Below are positions 53,245 to 61,818 of a stretch of DNA of 64,000 nucleotides, one piece after another. The stretch is taken from NCBI GenBank assembly GCA_900321035.1, contig ONUH01000012.1, positions 1 through 64,000 of the forward strand, given 5' to 3'. Within the stretch, counting starts at the first letter, position 1. Each line of letters opens with the position of its first letter. This DNA is from an uncultured Selenomonadales bacterium. Its GTDB lineage: Bacteria; Bacillota; Negativicutes; Selenomonadales; Selenomonadaceae. A program made the translations under genes and the position numbers. The notes below the pieces were generated by a model. The model made no database searches and was not told the origin of the DNA. It saw nothing but the letters and a program-made list of their open reading frames with translations.

Positions 53245-54416
53245 AGCCCAATCTCCTCGTCCGTCAGATAGCAGGCGGGGTCGGAGGCCCAGTAGTCGCC
53301 GGTCCGCGCCTCCGCCCGGGTGCGGAAATTGCCGTTGCAGACGGAAAGGAACCTGCACTTCGCGCAGCGCCCTTTAAGCAGCGGTTTCCGGTCCTTCAGC
53401 CCGGCGAGGACCGGATTCGACGCGTCGCACCAAATCTCGCCGAAGGGGCGCTCCTTCACATTGCCGAACGTATAATACTGCGTGAACTGGTCGGGATGGA
53501 CGTTCCCTTCGGGATCGACCTCTCCGAAAGCGATGCCGGAACGGTTGCCGCCGTTCATGGAAATCAAATCCCAAATCCGCGCCGCCAGTCCTTCGTCGCC
53601 GTCCCGCTTCGCCGTCAGGTACAGATAAGCGCCGTCGCAGTGGTTGTCCACGGTCAGGATTTCCTTTTCGAGACCGCGGGCTTCATAGTCCTTCGTACGG
53701 CGGATAATCGTATCCATGGCGCGCCGCGATTCGGCGGGCGTCACGTCCTCGTCCGCCATTGCCTCGCCCCGCCCCGCATAGACCAAATGGTAGAAACAGG
53801 CGCGGTCGATGTGCTCGCGCTCGATGAAATCAAAAATCCCGTCCAGGTGATCGACGTTCGCCTTATTGATGGTGAACCGAAGGCCGACACGCTGTCCGAC
53901 CGCCACGCAGTTTTGGATGCCGCGCATCGCCGCGGCGTACGCGCCCTCTTTGCCGCGAAACGCGTCGTTGACGTGTTCCGGGCCGTCCAGCGAAACGCCG
54001 ACGTAGGCGACGCCCGCCGCCTTGATCTTTTTCGCCGATTCTTCGGTAATCAGCGTCCCGTTCGTTGAAAGCGTCGGACGGACGCCGCGCGCCGAAGCGT
54101 ATTCCGCCAGCTCGAAAAAATCTTCCCGCGTCAAGGGCTCGCCGCCGGACAGGAGCAGCGCCGGCACATGAAACGCCGCCAGATCGTCGATAAAGCTTTT
54201 CGCCTCCGCCGTCGTCAGTTCCCCCGCGTGCTTTTCGGCGTCCGCGCTCATATAGCAGTGACGGCAGCGCAGGTTGCAGGTGCGCGTCATGTTCCACGCC
54301 ACCACCGGCCCTTTCCCTTCCGACGCGCCGTTTCTCATCTGCGCCGCGCCGTCGCGATAACGCAGCTCGTCCCCCTGATACTCTTTTGCCAGCAACAACT
54401 TCGTGACGCTGATCAT
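53241..54416 (-). CDS. nirJ1: Radical SAM haem-biosynthesis protein NirJ1 (AhbC-like)
   Basis: 391 residues. Radical SAM cluster CNLRCRHCYM after VVAWNMTRT, then LLSGGEPLTREDFF. The C terminus has CAKCRFLSVCNGNFR. AhbC-like enzymes convert 12,18-didecarboxysirohaem to Fe-coproporphyrin III. It is the first gene of the pair, with AGGGAGAG upstream of its ATG and a palindrome at 54467-54493 in its leader. Confidence 0.88.
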   Translation of the reverse strand: MISVTKLLLAKEYQGDELRYRDGAAQMRNGASEGKGPVVAWNMTRTCNLRCRHCYMSADAEKHAGELTTAEAKSFIDDLAAFHVPALLLSGGEPLTREDFFELAEYASARGVRPTLSTNGTLITEESAKKIKAAGVAYVGVSLDGPEHVNDAFRGKEGAYAAAMRGIQNCVAVGQRVGLRFTINKANVDHLDGIFDFIEREHIDRACFYHLVYAGRGEAMADEDVTPAESRRAMDTIIRRTKDYEARGLEKEILTVDNHCDGAYLYLTAKRDGDEGLAARIWDLISMNGGNRSGIAFGEVDPEGNVHPDQFTQYYTFGNVKERPFGEIWCDASNPVLAGLKDRKPLLKGRCAKCRFLSVCNGNFRTRAEARTGDYWASDPACYLTDEEIGL

Positions 54417-54466
54417 CCGGTTCTCTCCCTAAATTGAATTCACGCCCCGACTTGCCGGCGCGCTCC

Positions 54467-54508
54467 GAAAACATGACGATGCTTCATGTTTTCATGCCTT
54501 TCATCATA
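54467..54508 (-). promoter_or_regulatory. nirJ1 promoter with a perfect 10-bp-arm inverted repeat
   Basis: TGTTATGAT on the reverse strand (-10 at 54503-54508) is an extended -10. Just downstream, GAAAACATGA (54467-54476) and TCATGTTTTC (54484-54493) form a perfect inverted repeat with a 7-nt gap. It could be an operator for a haem- or redox-sensing repressor, or a leader stem-loop. Confidence 0.55.
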
Positions 54509-54510
54509 AC

Positions 54511-54581
54511 AAAAAAAGAAGCGGTTATAAAGCCCTTTCGATGAATTTCATCCGGCGCTTTATCCCCGCTTCTTCCTCTTT
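54511..54581 (-). terminator. Terminator of the TetR gene
   Basis: On the reverse strand GAAGCGG and ATAAAGC pair with GCTTTAT and CCGCTTC (small internal loop), followed by TTTTTTTG. Confidence 0.75.
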
Positions 54582-54584
54582 TTC

Positions 54585-55193
54585 TTATTTTTTCTGCTTC
54601 AGCCCGGAAAGGAGAAGCTCGATCTTCATCCGCACGTTTTCCGCGAACGGGAACTCCAGCGAGCTGAAGGAAGCCGCCTGGAAAATCGAATGAAACAGCT
54701 CCGTGACCACCGACGCCGGGATATCCCTGCGGAACTCCCTGCGCGTCTGCCCATACTGCACCACGTCGGAAAACACCGACCGGAACGCGGGCGCAAGCCT
54801 CGGACCCAGATCGTGCTTCGGACGCGGCAGCGCCGAACGGTCCGCCGCGCTCAGGAACAGCGGCAGGACGAAACGGTTCTCGTCCAGCTTTTCCGCCGTG
54901 AGCATCACGATCTCTTCCAACGCCTGGGGCGCGGGTACTTTCTCCTCCATGCGCCGCGCCGCCAGCTTCTTCGTCTCCTCGACGATCTGCTCCAGCAGAC
55001 ACAGCAAAAGCGATTCCTTGGATTCAAAATAATTGTAGAACGTGCCGATTCCGAGCTCAGCTTCACTCATGATATCGGCGATGGACGTCTCGCGCACGCC
55101 TTTCAGCATGAATTTCTTCACGGCGGCGGCCATAATCGTCTGCTTCGACTGCAGCTTTTTTCTCTCGCGGCGTCCCATGGCGACTCCTGCCAT
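54585..55193 (-). CDS. TetR-family regulator
   Basis: 202 residues from ATG 55193 (GGAGG 8 nt upstream). HTH at about 15-60 (IMAAAVKKFMLKGVRETSIA then ELGIGTFYNYFESKESLLL), unknown ligand domain. It lies directly upstream of nirJ1-nirJ2 but is separated by a terminator; control of the haem genes through the palindrome at 54467-54493 is possible but unproven. Confidence 0.88.
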   Translation of the reverse strand: MAGVAMGRRERKKLQSKQTIMAAAVKKFMLKGVRETSIADIMSEAELGIGTFYNYFESKESLLLCLLEQIVEETKKLAARRMEEKVPAPQALEEIVMLTAEKLDENRFVLPLFLSAADRSALPRPKHDLGPRLAPAFRSVFSDVVQYGQTRREFRRDIPASVVTELFHSIFQAASFSSLEFPFAENVRMKIELLLSGLKQKK

Positions 55194-55329
55194 ATGCTTT
55201 CCCTCCTGCCATACCATTGCTCATACATCCGACGGCGTTCTCCCGAACGCCACTTTGGAGCAACCGCCGGCCGGTTCCCGTCAAACCGCCGCCCAAACGG
55301 CAATGCCGCAGGAAATCTCTTGCCGGTTT

Positions 55330-55351
55330 ATACCCCCATGGGTATATTATA
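55330..55351 (-). promoter_or_regulatory. TetR promoter with ATACC-GGTAT palindrome
   Basis: An extended -10 (TGCTATAAT on the reverse strand) is followed directly by 55330-55345, ATACCCCCATGGGTAT on the plus strand. The outline ATACC-N6-GGTAT also occurs upstream of both cobalamin riboswitch promoters. It resembles operators of the CsoR/RcnR family; no such regulator gene is in the window. Confidence 0.5.
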
Positions 55352-55403
55352 GCAGGTTTTTTTCAAATTAAAAGAGTTTATGAATATTTTTTTATTTTTC
55401 TCG

Positions 55404-56564
55404 CTATTTTCCCTGGAGCATCCGCCGCATACGCCCAATCGCCGCCGAAAGCTGCGTGTCTTCCGTCGCTCCCTCCGGCAGCTCCGCCTCGACGTCGGGA
55501 CGAATGCCTTTGCCCTGGATGCTCGTGCCGCTGGGCGTGTAATACCGGGCGACCGTCAGCTTCACCGCGTCTGCCTGTCCGGGAATCGGCATGATGACCT
55601 GCACCGAGCCTTTGCCGTACGACGTCTTGCCGACCAGTTCCGCCGCGCCGGCATCATGGAGCGCCCCCGCAAGAATCTCCGACGCGCTGGCGCTGTTCCC
55701 GTCGATCAGAACCACCATCGGCAGGATGCCTGATTTTTGCTCGGAATAATATTCTTCCCGCGTGCCGTCGCGCTGCACCACCGAAACGATGAGGCCGGCA
55801 GGCACGATTTCCTTGGCGATCTCCACGCAGGAAGTCAGGAGGCCGCCCGGATTCGCGCGAAGGTCGATAATCAAGCCTTTCGCGCCGCTTTCCCGCAAGG
55901 ACGACAACGCGTCCTTGAATTCCTTGCCGGTATTCTCGCTGAACTGCACGATGCGGATATAGCCGACGCCCGGCTCCTCCAGCATACGCCCCGCCACCGT
56001 CTTCACCCGGATATGGTCGCGGGTGATCGCGTAGTCGCGGTTCGCCTGCCCAGCCCTGGCGATGGTCAGCACCACCTGGGAGCCTGCTTCGCCGCGAATG
56101 GAAGCCGCCACAAGCTCCGGCTCCATTTCCTTCGTCTCCTCGCCGTCCACGCGCAGGATGCGGTCGCCCGCTTTCAGTCCCGCCGACGCACCCGGCGTCC
56201 CGTCCATGACGGAAATAACCTTCACCTCGGCGTCGTCGAATCCCATCACAACGCCGATGCCGCCGAAGGTTCCCTCGGAGTGTTCCTTCAGCTTCTTGTA
56301 CGTCGCCGGATCGAGATACGCCGAATGCGGATCGCCCAGCGAGCGCACCATGCCGGAAATGGCGCCGTCAATCAGCTTCGACGGTTCCACGTCGTCCACG
56401 TATTCCGTCTCGATGAACCGCATCGTCGCGAAAAAGCGGGTGAGCTGCGTCACCTTCGCCTCGTTGAGCCCAAGCAGATATACGAGCCCCGCCGCGACGA
56501 TGACCAGCGCCGTCATGACGGACAACGCCGCGCCGAAAATCCATTTAATAATACGTCCTATCAA
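55404..56564 (-). CDS. ctpA: S41-family C-terminal processing peptidase
   Basis: 386 residues: N-terminal membrane anchor (SVMTALVIVAAGLVYLLGL), PDZ domain at about 95-175 (GGIGVVMG; AGLKAGDRILRVDGEE) and the S41 protease with the catalytic Ser in DGNSASASEILAGAL and Lys in TSYGKGSVQ. Cleaves periplasmic proteins near their C termini. It follows the M23 gene and ftsEX in one leftward cluster, so it may process cell-wall hydrolases. Confidence 0.94.
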   Translation of the reverse strand: MIGRIIKWIFGAALSVMTALVIVAAGLVYLLGLNEAKVTQLTRFFATMRFIETEYVDDVEPSKLIDGAISGMVRSLGDPHSAYLDPATYKKLKEHSEGTFGGIGVVMGFDDAEVKVISVMDGTPGASAGLKAGDRILRVDGEETKEMEPELVAASIRGEAGSQVVLTIARAGQANRDYAITRDHIRVKTVAGRMLEEPGVGYIRIVQFSENTGKEFKDALSSLRESGAKGLIIDLRANPGGLLTSCVEIAKEIVPAGLIVSVVQRDGTREEYYSEQKSGILPMVVLIDGNSASASEILAGALHDAGAAELVGKTSYGKGSVQVIMPIPGQADAVKLTVARYYTPSGTSIQGKGIRPDVEAELPEGATEDTQLSAAIGRMRRMLQGK

Positions 56565-56584
56565 AACCTAAGCCTCCAAAAGCA

Positions 56585-56640
56585 GAGTGAAGAGTGGAGT
56601 GTGGAGATTGCGCTTTCAACTCCTCACTTCTAACTCCTCA
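56585..56640. repeat. GAGTGAAGAGTGGAG-type repeat with inverted half
   Basis: GAGTGAAGAGTGGAGTGTGG and, 20 bp on, CTCCTCACTTCTAACTCCTC form an inverted, purine/pyrimidine-biased repeat between ctpA and the M23 gene. Related sequences bracket the four-helix gene at 47678-48058. Confidence 0.6.
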
Positions 56641-56650
56641 CTCCTATCTT

Positions 56651-57790
56651 TTACAAATACCCCATAGGATCGACCGGTTCGCCGCCCTCGCGCACCTCGA
56701 AGTGGCAGTGCGGGCCGGTGGAATTGCCCGTGGAGCCGCAATAGGCGATGACCTGGCCCTGGGCGACCGTCTGTCCCTCGCCCACCGCCAGCGCCTCGTT
56801 GTGCCCGTACAGCGTCGAGATGCCGCCGCCGTGGTCGATAATCACCGCGTAGCCGTAGCCGGAAATCCAGCCGGAATAAATGACCGTTCCAGCCGCTGCC
56901 GCGACAATCGGATCGCCGTAGTCGCCGGCGATATCCATGCCGCTGTGATAGCGGCTGTCGCCGTAAATCGGGTGCGTCCGCCAGCCGTACTCGGAAGTGA
57001 TCTCGCCCATGATCGGCCAAATCATGGCCCCTGTGCCGCCGCCCGGATACTGGTAACGATATTGGCTGGCGCGAATCAACCGCTCGACTTCCGCAGAAGC
57101 TGCAATCAATTCTTCATAAGCCTGCTGCGAAACCTCGCGGTCCGTTTCCACCTTCGCCAGGAGCGCATTCTTGTCCTGCCGTTTCTCCAACAGCTCCAAA
57201 TGCTTTTCTTCCGCTTCCCGGGCCAGCCGCACCTCATAAGCCCGCTGCCGTTCCAGCTCGGCCCGCGTCGCTTCCACGATGCGCTTGGCCTCATGGACCC
57301 GCTTCACCAATTCGTAATCGCTGTTGATGACGCGCTTGAAAAGATCCATGCGCGTCAGGAAATCCGAGAAATCCTTGGCGCCGAACAGCACGTCGATGTA
57401 GCTGACCTGCCCGTGCATATAGATATTGCGGATGCGCCCGCGCAGCTGGGCCGTCTTGCCCGCCAGCTCCTTTTCCGTCGCTTCCAGGAGCTCCGCGTTT
57501 TCCTCGATGCGCTTCTCCGTCGCCGCGAGCTCTCCCGCAATCTGATTGTACTCCGCTTCGGCTTCCTTCACTTCCTCCGACAACTCCCGGAGCTGCTCTG
57601 AAATCGTGCCGATGCGTGCGTCGAGCTGTTCCGTTCTCGCCTGCTGCTCCTCCGCCTGCCTCTGGAGGTCTTCCAGCTGCGCTTCCAGCTCCTGCGTTTC
57701 CGCGTCGTCCGCCAAGGCGAAAGACGCCGGCGCTATGCAAACCAGCCAGGCGAGGAATATGGCGACAGCCCGCGCCCTCCAACCCTTCAT
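56651..57790 (-). CDS. EnvC-like murein hydrolase activator / M23 peptidase
   Basis: 379 residues: signal peptide (VAIFLAWLVCIAPASFALA), two long coiled coils (about 28-130 and 165-240) and a C-terminal M23 domain with SRYHSGMDIAGDYGDP, YAVIIDHGGG and GPHCHFEVREGG. The HxxxD and HxH zinc ligands are present, so it may be catalytically active, unlike EnvC. Directly follows ftsX, so FtsEX probably controls it across the membrane. Confidence 0.93.
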   Translation of the reverse strand: MKGWRARAVAIFLAWLVCIAPASFALADDAETQELEAQLEDLQRQAEEQQARTEQLDARIGTISEQLRELSEEVKEAEAEYNQIAGELAATEKRIEENAELLEATEKELAGKTAQLRGRIRNIYMHGQVSYIDVLFGAKDFSDFLTRMDLFKRVINSDYELVKRVHEAKRIVEATRAELERQRAYEVRLAREAEEKHLELLEKRQDKNALLAKVETDREVSQQAYEELIAASAEVERLIRASQYRYQYPGGGTGAMIWPIMGEITSEYGWRTHPIYGDSRYHSGMDIAGDYGDPIVAAAAGTVIYSGWISGYGYAVIIDHGGGISTLYGHNEALAVGEGQTVAQGQVIAYCGSTGNSTGPHCHFEVREGGEPVDPMGYL

Positions 57791-57802
57791 AGACGCGCCT
57801 CC

Positions 57803-58690
57803 TTAGGCCTTCAGGAATTTCTTCAGCGAAATCGTGCTGCCCAACGCCCCGACAAACATGCCGCAGATGAGAATCGCGGCGGTCACATAATGCAGGAACG
57901 GATTCTCGGGAAGCAGCGGGAAAAACGCCAGCGTATCGTAAATCTTCGCGGCGATCACGCGGTACGCCCCACGAAGGACAATCGCCGCCACAATACCGCC
58001 CAAGCAGCCCAGCACAATGCCTTCCAAAAGGAACGGCCAGCGGATAAACCAATCCGTCGCCCCCACATATTTCATGATCGCGATCTCTTTGCGCCGTGCA
58101 AAGACCGTCAGCCGGATCGTGTTGGAAATGATGAAGAGCGTCGCCATCGCCAGCACGAACATCAGCGCGAGGCCGAAAAGCCGCACGAGACGCGTGATGT
58201 CAAACAGGTGCTCCACCACGTCCTGCCCGTATTTCGCCGTCTCCACGCCCGGCATCTCCGCGATGGTCTCCGCCGCCGTCCGCACCATATCGGGCCGGAG
58301 GATGCGCACTTCGAAGGAATTGGGCAGGGGATTCGTCTCCCCGAGGGAATCCAGCAGGAACTGCTGATCGCCCAGCCGCTCGCGAAAACGCTTCATCGCC
58401 GTTTCACGATCGATGTACTTCACCGATTCCACGCCCTGCATCTGGGTGATCCGCTCTTCCAGCGCGTGGATGCCGCTGTCGCTGACCTCGTCCCTGATAT
58501 AGACGCTGATCTCCACCTGCGACTCCAAGGACGCCACCATGCGGTTCATGTTTACCACGAGGATCAAAAACATGCCCAGCACGAAAAGCGAAACCGCCAC
58601 CGTGCCGATGGAGGCAAACGACATCCAGCTGTTCCGTTTCAGCGAAATCATCGTCTCCCGGACGATATATTCGCTCGTGCTAATTTTCAT
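57803..58690 (-). CDS. ftsX: Cell-division ABC transporter permease FtsX
   Basis: 295 residues: cytoplasmic N terminus (YIVRETMISLKRNSWMSFAS), first helix, a large extracytoplasmic loop (about 55-165, with QMQGVESVKYIDRETAMKRF) and three C-terminal helices. Overlaps the end of ftsE by 11 bp, so translation is coupled. Confidence 0.96.
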   Translation of the reverse strand: MKISTSEYIVRETMISLKRNSWMSFASIGTVAVSLFVLGMFLILVVNMNRMVASLESQVEISVYIRDEVSDSGIHALEERITQMQGVESVKYIDRETAMKRFRERLGDQQFLLDSLGETNPLPNSFEVRILRPDMVRTAAETIAEMPGVETAKYGQDVVEHLFDITRLVRLFGLALMFVLAMATLFIISNTIRLTVFARRKEIAIMKYVGATDWFIRWPFLLEGIVLGCLGGIVAAIVLRGAYRVIAAKIYDTLAFFPLLPENPFLHYVTAAILICGMFVGALGSTISLKKFLKA

Positions 58691-59366
58691 AACCGTATGC
58701 CCCCTGCGCCTCGTCGCGCACGATATGACCGTCTTCTATGGCGATTACCCGCCGCTTCATGGCGTCTACGATGTCCTTGTCATGAGTCGCCATCACGATG
58801 GTCGTGCCGTCCGCATTGATGCGTTTGAAAATATCCATGATATCCCAGGACGTCTCCGGGTCCAGATTGCCCGTCGGCTCGTCCGCGATCACCAGCGCCG
58901 GATGATTGACGATGGCGCGGGCAATGGCCACGCGCTGCTGCTCGCCGCCCGAAAGCTGGGAAGGAAAGCATTTGTACTTGTCGCGGAGCCCGACGATGTC
59001 CAGCACCGCGTTCACGCTGTGCTGGATCTTGCGGCGCGGCGCCTCGATGACCTGCATCGCGAAGGCCACGTTCTCCGTCACCGTCTTATCCGGCAGCAGC
59101 CGATAATCCTGAAAAATGACGCCGAGTCCGCGCCGCAGGAACGGCACGTCGCTGTGTTCCATGTGGATCACGTCCTGCCCGTTCACGACGAGGGAGCCCT
59201 CGGAGGGAAGCACCTCGCGGAACAGCATGCGGATAAACGTGGATTTCCCCGCGCCGCTGGCCCCGACGATAAATACGAACTCGCCCTTGTCGATATGCAC
59301 ATTCACATGGTCGAGCGCCATCGCCCCGTTTTCATAAACCTTGGAAACGTCTCTCATGTCGATCAT
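58680..59366 (-). CDS. ftsE: Cell-division ABC transporter ATPase FtsE
   Basis: 228 residues with Walker [10 protein letters not shown], signature LSGGEQQRV and Walker [22 protein letters not shown] precedes the ATG. With FtsX it transmits ATP hydrolysis to the coiled-coil murein hydrolase regulator encoded next. First gene of the ftsE-ftsX-M23-ctpA cluster; TGGTATTAT at about 59421-59429 on the reverse strand is a possible extended -10. Confidence 0.97.
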   Translation of the reverse strand: MIDMRDVSKVYENGAMALDHVNVHIDKGEFVFIVGASGAGKSTFIRMLFREVLPSEGSLVVNGQDVIHMEHSDVPFLRRGLGVIFQDYRLLPDKTVTENVAFAMQVIEAPRRKIQHSVNAVLDIVGLRDKYKCFPSQLSGGEQQRVAIARAIVNHPALVIADEPTGNLDPETSWDIMDIFKRINADGTTIVMATHDKDIVDAMKRRVIAIEDGHIVRDEAQGAYGYEN

Positions 59367-59535
59367 CGTGAAACCTCCGACGTTCTTTTCGCCATTTAAA
59401 CACTCTATTGTTTATAATACCATTTTTAGCGGAAAATATAAAGCATTTTGCGAAAGATTCACAATGATGTTGCACCGCAGGCGGCTTTCAAAGAAATACC
59501 ACCCTGTCAAAACGCGATGCAGGAAGATTTTTCTA

Positions 59536-59565
59536 TCGACAAAATTTGAACAACGGCGTTATAAT
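59536..59565 (+). promoter_or_regulatory. Promoter of the small hypothetical gene
   Basis: TCGACA (59536-59541), 18 bp, TATAAT (59560-59565), about 45 bp before the start codon. Confidence 0.6.
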
Positions 59566-59610
59566 ATGAAAAGCGGTTATGAAAATTCACGAATACAAGG
59601 AGGCTATCCT

Positions 59611-59940
59611 ATGACAATCCAGGAATACACGGAATCCTGCCTGAAATTCGCCGAGGCGTCGAAGGGCTGGGAAAAGCTTGACGAGAATTCCTTCTACACC
59701 ACCTTCGACAAGACCTGGGAGATGTCTGGCGACAACCAGAACGGCGGCGTCGGCGTCGAGTGGGCGTTTCATCTGTCGGAAGACGAGATTCGCGCCCAAG
59801 CGGCGGAAAAATTCCTCGCCTATATCGCGCAGGAGCTGGATATGGCCCTCGCCCTCGGCGGCGAGGAGCTGACCTACACCGCGCAGATGCTTTCGGGACT
59901 TTTGAAGCCCGGCGTTTTCAGCAATTCAGAAATCAAATAG
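59611..59940 (+). CDS. Hypothetical protein, 109 residues
   Basis: AAGGAGG lies 7 nt before the ATG at 59611; the longer upstream frame has no site. The protein is acidic and soluble-looking (EYTESCLKFAEASKGWEKLD; VGVEWAFHLSEDEIRAQAAE). I do not recognise the family. It is monocistronic, with a clear promoter and terminator. Confidence 0.75.
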   Translation: MTIQEYTESCLKFAEASKGWEKLDENSFYTTFDKTWEMSGDNQNGGVGVEWAFHLSEDEIRAQAAEKFLAYIAQELDMALALGGEELTYTAQMLSGLLKPGVFSNSEIK

Positions 59941-59946
59941 ACAGGC

Positions 59947-59981
59947 AAAAACGGAACGGTGAAATTCGCCGTTCCGTTTTT
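59947..59981 (+). terminator. Terminator of the hypothetical gene
   Basis: AAAAACGGAACGG pairs exactly with CCGTTCCGTTTTT around 9 nt. Confidence 0.85.
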
Positions 59982-60154
59982 CACGCCGCTTCTCCTATTT
60001 TTTGCGTTCTTTTATTCTAAAACGTGAATTCGGGAATCGTTTCCAAATGTTTCACGTGAAACATTTTTTTCGGTTTTTCGATTATTGTTATTTTGGTATT
60101 TTCTTTGGCGAAAGGTTTTGATGTTGGCTTATATCGTTGTAACTGTTCGTCGTC

Positions 60155-60625
60155 GTGAAACAATCAAAGGGGAGGGCGTTGCCCTCCCCTTTGCATCCTC
60201 TCCCACACGAGGGAGGTCCCTCGTGGCTCCCCGAAGGGGCCGTGGGCCCAAGATTCCGCGGTGAAAGTCCAGAACAGAGTTATCGGACAGTTCATCCCGC
60301 GATTCAGCCCCTTGACGACTTAAAGTTTAGCCCATTTTTGCGGGTTGGATTTTCGCAACGCAGACGTAATCCAAAGTATGTAACATGGGCTAAAGTTTAA
60401 GCTGCTCCAACCGTGAACGCGGGATGAACAAAGCAGAAAGCAATTCATTCCTTTGACCGCGGACTCTCGGCCCCGCAGGGCCTTTCAGGGGTTTCAAAAG
60501 GGGACGTAGTCCCCTTTGTGGGGAGGATTGGAGGGGCGAAGCCCCTTCAAATCTATTCCACGACGATAAATAGCAGCAATCGTGCAAGCCACCGTCAAAG
60601 CCTTTCGCAGAAAAATATCAACGCG
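60155..60625. repeat. Mosaic of dispersed intergenic repeats (copy B)
   Basis: Gene-free stretch between the hypothetical gene and deoC. It shares AAGATTCCGCGGTGA, ATCCCGCG, the block GACTTAAAGTTTAGCCC with ATTTTTGCGGG (inverse of 3811-3840) and AAAGCCTTTCGCAGA with copy A at 3600-4073. Several short hairpins (CGAGGGAGGTCCCTCG, GGGGACGTAGTCCCC, AGGGGCGAAGCCCCT) lie inside. No coding potential is seen. Confidence 0.6.
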
Positions 60626-60631
60626 CCAGCG

Positions 60632-61285
60632 TTATATCTTCCCCTCCAGCAGCCGCACAGCGGCGGAGGCGCCGATGCGGTCGCAGCCCTGTTCGAGATA
60701 CGCCTCCATATCCTCCACGGTGCGGATGCCGCCCGCCGCTTTCATGCGAACGCCCGGGCCGATATGGGCGCGAAACAGCGCAATATCCTCATGGGTCGCG
60801 CCCGCTTTCCCAAATCCCGTGGACGTCTTGATGAAGTCGGCGCCCCCCGCGGTCACGGAGCGGCAGACCGCGATTTTCTCCTCCTCCGTCAAATCGCAGG
60901 TTTCAACAATGATTTTCAGGAGCTTGCCGCAGACGGCCTCCTTCAGCGCGGCAATCTCCCGCGTGACCGCGTCAAAATCCCCGTTCTTGACGTCTCCGCG
61001 GTTGATGACCGCGTCGATTTCATCCGCGCCGTTTTCCACCGCTTCCCGCGCGGCGAAAACCTTCGCCGCCGTCGTGTCGTAACCGAGCGGGAAGCCGATC
61101 ACCGTGCAGATGTTCAAATCCTTGCCATATTCCTTTCGAAGCCTCGCCACATAAGCGGGCGGCACGCAGACCGACGCCGCCCGGCAGCGAAGCGCCTCCT
61201 CCGCGGTGCGCCGCATTTCCTCCCAAGTCGCCGTCGGGGCAAGCAAAGTATGATCGACGTGCGAAAGGATTTCCGAAGCCTTCAT
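60632..61285 (-). CDS. deoC: Deoxyribose-phosphate aldolase
   Basis: 217 residues from ATG 61285 (AGGAGA 8 nt upstream). SHVDHTLLAPTAT at the start, ICTVIGFPLGYDTTAAK, the catalytic-lysine region DFIKTSTGFGKAGAT and VRMKAAGGIRT are diagnostic. Cleaves 2-deoxyribose-5-phosphate to glyceraldehyde-3-phosphate and acetaldehyde. No other deo gene is nearby. Confidence 0.96.
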   Translation of the reverse strand: MKASEILSHVDHTLLAPTATWEEMRRTAEEALRCRAASVCVPPAYVARLRKEYGKDLNICTVIGFPLGYDTTAAKVFAAREAVENGADEIDAVINRGDVKNGDFDAVTREIAALKEAVCGKLLKIIVETCDLTEEEKIAVCRSVTAGGADFIKTSTGFGKAGATHEDIALFRAHIGPGVRMKAAGGIRTVEDMEAYLEQGCDRIGASAAVRLLEGKI

Positions 61286-61483
61286 GTGCCATCTCTCCTG
61301 TCCATCGCGATTTTTTCGTTTTTCCCATGATAATCCAGAACGCCGCCGAAGCGCAAGCAGGATTTTCTTTTCGGGGCAGGAATTATTTTTTATATGGCGA
61401 ATATATTCAGCAAGAAACCTTAAGACGATTTTCAGCAAATGAACCTAAAATAGAGCTCAGTTTCGGATATGGAGTGAATTACG

Positions 61484-61783
61484 GTGAAAATTAATCGGCA
61501 TGCGCAAGCTTCGCGCGAAGCGGATATCCTGATCCAAGCCGCGAACGAACGCCGACAGCTGAATAAAATGAAGCTCCCCGGCGAGCCCGTACTGAAGGAA
61601 AAACCTAAACGTCTCGACAACGACGGCCTGCAGGATTCCATCGGGAATCTGCTGGGCCGGTACGGCCAAAAGATCGAGGAGCAGCAGGCGGCGACGGCCG
61701 CCGAAACAAAAGAGAACGAGCCCTGGAAGAACGACCTTCCCGCGCAGCCGTCCTCCAAACAGTCCCACGATTACCGCGCTTGA
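61484..61783 (+). CDS. Hypothetical protein, 99 residues
   Basis: Starts at GTG 61484 with GGAG 9 nt upstream. Highly charged, no membrane segment, rich in Lys/Glu/Gln (ANERRQLNKMKLPGEPVLKE; GRYGQKIEEQQAATAAETKE); probably largely disordered or helical. Family not recognised. It is upstream of and close to the ROK kinase gene. Confidence 0.65.
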   Translation: MKINRHAQASREADILIQAANERRQLNKMKLPGEPVLKEKPKRLDNDGLQDSIGNLLGRYGQKIEEQQAATAAETKENEPWKNDLPAQPSSKQSHDYRA

Positions 61784-61818
61784 CGGCGCGGCTTTTCGTC
61801 TGTGCAAAAGGAGCCGTC

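Noticed and set aside
53241..54416. Haem d1 (denitrification) pathway from the NirJ name
   Set aside because: The NirJ1/NirJ2 pair without nirS, nirF or nirD-L partners fits the AhbC/AhbD sirohaem-to-haem route better.
60155..60625. Possible riboswitch or structured RNA upstream of deoC
   Set aside because: It lies downstream of deoC on its strand, matches no riboswitch core that I know, and shares its blocks with the repeat region at 3600-4073.
61286..61438. 51-residue N-terminal extension of DeoC
   Set aside because: The MKASEIL start has the ribosome site and matches the normal DeoC N terminus; the extension is non-conserved Lys/Arg-rich sequence.
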